Source: an uncultured Anaerobutyricum sp. (GTDB lineage Bacteria > Bacillota > Clostridia > Lachnospirales > Lachnospiraceae). From it: 8,607 nt of DNA. The translations under genes and the position numbers were made by a program. How positions within the stretch are numbered: position 1 is the stretch's first letter; every line of letters starts with the position of its first letter. Location: contig CAKREJ010000064.1 in NCBI GenBank assembly GCA_934317185.1, positions 1 through 8,607 of the forward strand, read 5' to 3'. Shown here in pieces: positions 5,724 through 8,607 of the stretch. The notes beneath the pieces are model-generated. The model did not search any database, was not told where the DNA came from, and worked only from the letters and a program-made list of their open reading frames with translations.

Positions 5724-7055
5724 TTAAATATAATGGTAATTCTTTCTTTGCTTAATAAGGAAGGTGACGGTAATGCATAGTGTTAGTAATTCTGCCACAC
5801 CGACTGCACACCAGATGCCATCCATACCAAATATTGCAGGTAACAAAAGAAGCATGGCAATCTGGAATATAAGAGTACGCAAGAACGAAATAGCAGCAGA
5901 CACGACTCCGTTACTTAAAGCGGTAAAGAAGGAGGAAGCAAAAATATTAAAGCCGTTGATTAAGTAAGCCAGGCAGTAAATTCGAAATCCATGTCGTGTC
6001 ATAGCGAAAAGTTCCATGTCGTATCCCACAAAGAGCTTAGAAAGAGGAGAAGCAAGCAATTGAGACAGGAGTGCAAGCATAATTCCCCATGTTCCTACAA
6101 GCTTAAGACTTTTCCTGAATAGATTTTTCAGTTCATCACGGTTCCCGGAACCGTAGTGATAACTGATAATTGGTGCACTTCCAATGGAATAACCAAAAAA
6201 AATGGCAAGGAAAATAAAGTTAATGTACATCATTGTCCCATAAGCGGCAACGCCATTCTCACCGGCAAACTTCATAAGCTGTATATTATAAAGTGAGTTT
6301 ACGATAGAGCTTGAAAGGTTCGTCATAAGTTCGGAAGAACCGTTAATACAAGTTTGTAGAAATACTCGTCCACTCCAGTGTGTTTTGCCAAGCTGGAGTA
6401 AGCTGGAATTCTTTCTGGCAAAGTAAAATACAGGAAAAAGCCCTCCGATAAATTCTCCGCACACGGTTGCGATCGCAGCACCCGCAAGTCCAAATCCCCA
6501 CACTCCAATAAATAAAAAGTCAAGTACCATATTTGTCATACCGGCGGCAATGATGACATAAAGTCCCAGATGCGGTTTTTCGGCAGTAACAAAGAAACTC
6601 TGAAAAACATTTTGCAGCATAAATGCAGGCATAGAGATAAAAGAAAGCCTCGCATATAAAACACAGTCGGATAAAAGCTCTCCCTTTGCACCAAGTAATG
6701 AACAAATAGAAGGAGTCAGAATTGCACCAAGAATAGAAAGAATACTGCCTCCTATGATCGTTACATAAATGAGCATGGAAAAATACTCATTTGCTTTTTC
6801 TTCTTCTTTTTCTCCAAGCATTCTTGCAACAATAGCACTTCCACCTGTACCAATCATGAAACCGAGAGCAGACAGTCCCATTATGATAGGAAGAGTTAAA
6901 TTAATTGCGGCAAGGGCAGTCTTGCCGACGAAGTTTGATACAAAAAGCCCGTCCACCACACTGTAAATTGAAGTGAAAATCATCATGATGATAGAAGGCA
7001 GAACAAAACGCAGAAGCTTTCTGTAAGTAAAATGCTCTGATAACTGAATTTTCAT
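5724..7055 (-). CDS. MATE family multidrug efflux transporter (MepA-like)
   Basis: This 443-residue protein has the twelve-segment, two-half layout of the MATE family, cation-coupled exporters of drugs and cationic dyes in the cytoplasmic membrane. Signature stretches are LPSIIMMIFTSIYSVVDGLFVS (19-40, with D35 in the first membrane helix), GTGGSAIVARMLGEKEEEKAN (69-89), and DFLFIGVWGFGLAGAAIAT (169-187), typical of the MepA-like branch. Length is normal (about 440-460). The ATG at 7055-7053 is preceded by AAAGGA (7069-7064) at 8 bases. A MarR-type regulator gene lies 167 bases upstream on the same strand, as in staphylococcal mepR-mepA, so drug-responsive repression is a reasonable inference. 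It may be read from the marR promoter, since no terminator is evident in the gap. The gene is convergent with the lipid operon. Confidence 0.93.
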   Translation of the reverse strand: MKIQLSEHFTYRKLLRFVLPSIIMMIFTSIYSVVDGLFVSNFVGKTALAAINLTLPIIMGLSALGFMIGTGGSAIVARMLGEKEEEKANEYFSMLIYVTIIGGSILSILGAILTPSICSLLGAKGELLSDCVLYARLSFISMPAFMLQNVFQSFFVTAEKPHLGLYVIIAAGMTNMVLDFLFIGVWGFGLAGAAIATVCGEFIGGLFPVFYFARKNSSLLQLGKTHWSGRVFLQTCINGSSELMTNLSSSIVNSLYNIQLMKFAGENGVAAYGTMMYINFIFLAIFFGYSIGSAPIISYHYGSGNRDELKNLFRKSLKLVGTWGIMLALLSQLLASPLSKLFVGYDMELFAMTRHGFRIYCLAYLINGFNIFASSFFTALSNGVVSAAISFLRTLIFQIAMLLLLPAIFGMDGIWCAVGVAELLTLCITVTFLIKQRKNYHYI

Positions 7056-7110
7056 AAAATAAATCCTTTCATAAATAGTTATATAATTTTTTAAAAACGC
7101 AGAAATCTAC

Positions 7111-7132
7111 AGCTTATTATGTGATCTAAGCT
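7111..7132. repeat. Inverted repeat upstream of the MATE gene
   Basis: AGCTTA (7111-7116) and TAAGCT (7127-7132) form a perfect 6-bp inverted repeat around a 10-base centre, about 56-77 bases before the MATE start codon. No T-run follows on either strand, so it is not a terminator; it could be an operator or a leader hairpin. Confidence 0.4.
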
Positions 7133-7170
7133 GATGCTGTCTGGAATCATACATCAAGTCTTTTTTATGA

Positions 7171-7220
7171 TTAGATGAATAAACTGTTTAGATGAATAAA
7201 TTACTGTAAAAATTACTGTA
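7171..7220. repeat. Paired direct repeats in the marR-MATE gap
   Basis: TTAGATGAATAAA occurs at 7171-7183 and again, identical over 13 bases, at 7188-7200 (period 17). AATTACTGTA occurs at 7199-7208 and again at 7211-7220 (period 12). The two pairs abut, just past the marR stop codon, in the leader of the MATE gene. They could be regulator binding sites or a slippage-generated repeat patch. No function is known to me. Confidence 0.75.
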
Positions 7221-7222
7221 GA

Positions 7223-7678
7223 TCAAAGTTTTGAAAACTCGTTTCGTAAAGCAGTGACATATTTTCCATGTAATTTCAGTAATAATTCACATTCCTCCTG
7301 ACTTAATTCCAGAAAAGCTTCATTCTCCGCTTCTACAATAGGGAAAATAGTCTCCTTTAATAAAATATGCCCACTTTCCGTCAAATGAATGTGTTTGCTG
7401 CGACCTTTTCCATTAGAAAGGGTAATATATCCTTCTTGTTCAAGCTTACGGATGGATGAGTGTACAGTTTGTTTTGGGATAAAAGTAGCATCGCAGACAT
7501 CACGCTGCAGACATCCGTCTCCGACTTCACAAATCGTATATAAAATATCAAATGCACTGTTTGAAAGTCCGAATCTGGTAGCAACTTCATGGTATAGATC
7601 ATTCACTTCTTTATAAATTCGATTGTATTCTCGTAAACTGGAGCTCATATATGGTGTAACAGAGGTAGAATTTTTCAT
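7223..7678 (-). CDS. MarR family transcriptional regulator
   Basis: This 151-residue protein has the MarR winged-helix layout: N-terminal dimer helix (about 10-35), LSNSAFDILYTICEVG (38-53), helix-turn-helix with recognition helix PKQTVHSSIRKLEQEGYI (68-85), a basic wing around NGKGRSKHIHLT (89-100, R93), and a C-terminal dimerisation helix. MarR proteins repress neighbouring and own genes until a ligand or oxidant releases them. The ATG at 7678-7676 has AAAGGA (7691-7686) 7 bases upstream. Its promoter is overlaid by a perfect 15-bp inverted repeat, strongly suggesting autorepression. The following co-directional MATE pump gene makes a drug-efflux regulator the best guess. Three cysteines (C50, C56, C62) cluster just before the recognition helix and could act as a thiol sensor; that is speculative. 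Confidence 0.92.
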   Translation of the reverse strand: MKNSTSVTPYMSSSLREYNRIYKEVNDLYHEVATRFGLSNSAFDILYTICEVGDGCLQRDVCDATFIPKQTVHSSIRKLEQEGYITLSNGKGRSKHIHLTESGHILLKETIFPIVEAENEAFLELSQEECELLLKLHGKYVTALRNEFSKL

Positions 7679-7695
7679 AGAAACATCCTTTCAAT

Positions 7696-7704
7696 TTTAG
7701 TATG
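7696..7704. promoter_or_regulatory. Third MarR-type half-site beside the marR ribosome binding site
   Basis: TTTAGTATG at 7696-7704 repeats the outer nine bases of the operator arm at 7761-7769. On the coding (minus) strand it reads CATACTAAA, 4 bases before the ribosome binding site of marR. It may be an auxiliary operator half-site. Confidence 0.45.
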
Positions 7705-7705
7705 C

Positions 7706-7731
7706 AAAAAGCCACTGCTTTAGGTGAGTGG
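7706..7731 (-). terminator. Possible weak attenuator in the marR leader
   Basis: On the minus strand CCACT (7731-7727) can pair with AGTGG (7716-7712) across a 10-base loop, followed by C and five T (7710-7706). It lies about 45-70 bases after the predicted transcription start and about 30 before marR. The stem is only five pairs, so any termination would be partial. Confidence 0.3.
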
Positions 7732-7760
7732 TAGTAGGTAAAATAATCTTTTATAAAATA

Positions 7761-7804
7761 TTTAGTATGATTTCGTACTTATTATAGTCCGAAATCATAC
7801 TAAA
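7761..7804. promoter_or_regulatory. MarR-type operator: perfect 15-bp inverted repeat over the marR promoter
   Basis: TTTAGTATGATTTCG (7761-7775) is mirrored exactly by CGAAATCATACTAAA (7790-7804), 14 bases apart. On the minus strand the upstream arm covers the end of the -35 box and most of the spacer, while the downstream arm starts at about +1; the -10 box lies between. Each arm sits in an imperfect palindrome (for example AGTACGAAATCATACT, 7779-7764, 12 of 16 positions symmetric), so two MarR dimers could bind. A protein here would block RNA polymerase, consistent with autorepression by the adjacent regulator. Confidence 0.85.
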
Positions 7805-7809
7805 GTCAA
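7781..7809 (-). promoter_or_regulatory. Sigma-A promoter of marR
   Basis: On the minus strand the -35 box is TTGACT (7809-7804), the spacer 17 bases, and the -10 box TATAAT (7786-7781): 11 of 12 consensus positions. The predicted start is near 7774, giving a leader of about 95 bases before marR. Confidence 0.87.
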
Positions 7810-7836
7810 GCTGGGAATTCCCTATACCATATCATG

Positions 7837-7883
7837 AAAAAAGGTGCCAGCAGATATGGTCGTTAAACCATATCTGTGACACC
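7837..7883 (-). terminator. Intrinsic terminator of the superoxide reductase gene
   Basis: CAGATATGG (7851-7859) and CCATATCTG (7868-7876) form a perfect 9-bp stem with an 8-base loop. GGTG (7843-7846) and CACC (7880-7883) extend it beyond a small internal loop. On the minus strand six T (7842-7837) follow directly. It lies about 45 bases after the superoxide reductase stop codon and insulates marR. Confidence 0.9.
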
Positions 7884-7929
7884 ATCTTATTATCTATATG
7901 CTGTTATTCATATATTATCGGCTATAGGA

Positions 7930-8289
7930 TTATTCTGATTTCCATAATCCGTGAAGATTGCAGTATTCGTAAGCGGCTACGAATTCATCACCGTCTGCTA
8001 AAGTGAAAGTAGCCTTTGGTGTATCTCCCGGCTGGAATTTATGAAGCTGTCCACCGTTCTTTGTCTCAATGTATACACCCATAATATAATGTTCAGGAAG
8101 CATTGGATGCTCAACAGAAGAAACGGAAACGGTAACCTTATTACCATCCTGTGTTACTACAGGTACATGCTTTTCAACGGCAGCGTCTGTTGTATTCGCT
8201 TTCAGGTTTTTAAGATTTTCTACAGATGTGCCTGCACCAAATAATTCAAATAATACTGTTCTGTCTTCGGAACGATAAAACTTAGCCAT
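7930..8289 (-). CDS. Superoxide reductase (desulfoferrodoxin family, Cys-less N-terminal domain)
   Basis: This 119-residue cytosolic iron protein is predicted to reduce superoxide to hydrogen peroxide without releasing oxygen, a defence typical of anaerobes. The catalytic Fe(His)4(Cys) centre is complete: E39-K40-H41 (EKHVP, with the catalytic Lys), H61 (VEHPM), H67 (EHY), C110 and H113 (YCNLHGLW). The first 36 residues align with the desulforedoxin domain of two-iron desulfoferrodoxins (MAKFYRSEDR against the usual KFYKCEHCGN), but all four iron-ligating cysteines are replaced or deleted (S7 and R10 at the first pair; the CC pair is lost). It is therefore a one-iron enzyme with a vestigial N-domain, similar in logic to Treponema class III enzymes. 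The start is supported by AAAGGAG (8304-8298), 8 bases away. It is a monocistronic gene with its own consensus promoter, candidate PerR-like operator and terminator. Confidence 0.93.
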   Translation of the reverse strand: MAKFYRSEDRTVLFELFGAGTSVENLKNLKANTTDAAVEKHVPVVTQDGNKVTVSVSSVEHPMLPEHYIMGVYIETKNGGQLHKFQPGDTPKATFTLADGDEFVAAYEYCNLHGLWKSE

Positions 8290-8425
8290 ATCTCATTCTC
8301 CTTTTCTAATCTAGGTACTCTCGCAGTCTTTAAAAACTCTTCTTACAAAATCAAGTACAAAAGACTTCCCAAGTACATAGCTTCTAAATTTTTAAAATCT
8401 TGTAGTAACTTGTGTAAATAAAAAT

Positions 8426-8438
8426 AGTAATTATTACT
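8426..8438. promoter_or_regulatory. Candidate PerR/Fur-type operator at the superoxide reductase start site
   Basis: AGTAATTATTACT is a perfect 6-1-6 palindrome centred on 8432. With one more base on each side it has the 7-1-7 layout and the TAAT-N-ATTA core of PerR boxes (TTATAATNATTATAA), with mismatches at the ends. It covers about +1 to +14 of the predicted transcript. AGTAATT recurs at 8464-8470 beside the -35 box. PerR repression of superoxide reductase genes is known in clostridia; binding here is inference. Confidence 0.45.
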
Positions 8439-8446
8439 GTAATTGA

Positions 8447-8475
8447 ATTATAAACGATATACGAGTAATTGTCAA
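8447..8475 (-). promoter_or_regulatory. Consensus sigma-A promoter of the superoxide reductase gene
   Basis: On the minus strand the -35 box is TTGACA (8475-8470) and the -10 box TATAAT (8452-8447), with a 17-base spacer: a perfect match at 12 of 12 positions. Transcription should begin near 8440, leaving a leader of about 150 bases. Such a strong core promoter implies high expression and the need for a repressor. Confidence 0.88.
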
Positions 8476-8529
8476 TAGAAATATAGAAATATTAATGAAT
8501 TATTTGCAAGAATATGATAGAATAACTTG

Positions 8530-8568
8530 ACATATTTAGAGATATGTATTGCGAAAAGGAACATATCT
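8530..8568. repeat. Nested ATATGT/ACATAT inverted repeats before the rightmost gene
   Basis: ACATAT (8530-8535) mirrors ATATGT (8542-8547) around a 6-base centre, and AGATATGT (8540-8547) mirrors ACATATCT (8561-8568), a perfect 8-bp pair, across 13 bases. Three copies of one half-site sit within 40 bases, 26-64 bases upstream of a likely start codon, as expected for an operator. Confidence 0.6.
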
Positions 8569-8593
8569 TCTATAATAAAAGGTGAAAGAAAAT

Positions 8594-8607
8594 ATGAAGA
8601 ATAAAGA
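8594..8607 (+). CDS. Start of an unidentified gene (partial)
   Basis: ATG at 8594 opens a frame (MKNK...) that runs off the window. AAGGTGA (8579-8585) lies 8 bases upstream and is a fair ribosome binding site. Four codons are too few to identify the product. The gene would be divergent from superoxide reductase and is preceded by an operator-like repeat cluster, which would suit a regulator or a regulated gene. Confidence 0.4.

Larger units (their letters stand above)
8290..8593. other. Divergent intergenic region between superoxide reductase and the next gene
   Basis: This stretch of about 300 bases has no gene. It holds the long superoxide reductase leader (8290-8440), which contains an 8-bp direct repeat CAAGTACA (8352-8359 and 8370-8377) and a possible AGTCTTT/AAAGACT pairing (8325-8331 with 8360-8366). 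It also holds the consensus promoter, the palindromic operator candidate, and the ATATGT/ACATAT repeats in front of the rightmost gene. Nothing else is evident. Confidence 0.7.

Noticed and set aside
7111..7132. Inverted repeat AGCTTA/TAAGCT as a terminator between marR and MATE
   Set aside because: No T-run follows the stem on the minus strand, so marR transcripts could read into the MATE gene.
7389..7616. Open frame on the plus strand opposite marR
   Set aside because: Antisense shadow of a well-supported MarR coding sequence, with no recognisable domain.
8041..8244. Open frame on the plus strand opposite superoxide reductase
   Set aside because: Antisense shadow of a gene with a complete catalytic motif set.
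8527..8576. TTGACA at 8527-8532 and TATAAT at 8571-8576 as a promoter for the rightmost gene
   Set aside because: They are 38 bases apart and cannot form one promoter; TATAAT with TTGCGA (8549-8554) would start transcription within the ribosome binding site.
1..8607. CRISPR array, insertion sequence, prophage or RNA gene
   Set aside because: No regularly spaced repeats, transposase, integrase, phage protein or tRNA/rRNA-like sequence was seen on either strand.

Overview
The window looks like chromosomal DNA from a low-GC anaerobic member of the Clostridia, most likely a Lachnospiraceae-type gut bacterium. The evidence is the AT-rich composition, strong AGGAGG-type ribosome binding sites, consensus sigma-A promoters, a superoxide reductase (an anaerobe's oxygen defence), and protein types (TraX family, the CDP-alcohol phosphotransferase variant, the PAP2 variant) that I associate with that group. 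The taxon is an inference from sequence style; no search was run.

Layout, left to right. (1) Positions 1-47 hold the last codons of rplL (ribosomal protein L7/L12), closed by a good intrinsic terminator at 83-114. rpoB, the usual next gene, is not present. (2) 319-1467 (+) is a short, TRAM-less Fe-S 23S rRNA uracil-5-methyltransferase (RlmD/RlmCD type). (3) 1532-2263 (+) is a TraX-family membrane protein. (4) 2400-5676 (+) is a tightly packed four-gene membrane-lipid operon: a flippase-like (LPG synthase N-domain type) protein, phosphatidylserine synthase (pssA), phosphatidylserine decarboxylase (psd) and a PAP2-type lipid phosphatase/phosphotransferase. pssA plus psd give a complete route from CDP-diacylglycerol to phosphatidylethanolamine; the two flanking membrane proteins probably move or remodel the lipid. 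(5) 5724-7678 (-) is a MarR-family repressor followed by a MATE efflux pump, an arrangement like staphylococcal mepR-mepA. The marR promoter is near-perfect (TTGACT-17-TATAAT) and carries a perfect 15-bp inverted repeat, plus a third half-site next to the ribosome binding site: a convincing autoregulatory operator. (6) 7930-8289 (-) is a superoxide reductase whose N-terminal desulforedoxin-like domain has lost its iron-binding cysteines. It has a perfect consensus promoter (TTGACA-17-TATAAT), a PerR/Fur-like 7-1-7 palindrome over the predicted transcription start, and its own strong terminator. (7) The last bases (from 8594, +) appear to start another gene, preceded by nested ATATGT/ACATAT inverted repeats.

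The most rewarding items are the lipid operon with its atypical active-site residues (Cys in place of a conserved His in Psd; Thr in place of the motif-3 Arg in the PAP2 protein), the marR operator architecture, and the Cys-less superoxide reductase with its candidate peroxide-responsive operator. I saw no mobile element, CRISPR array, tRNA or rRNA.
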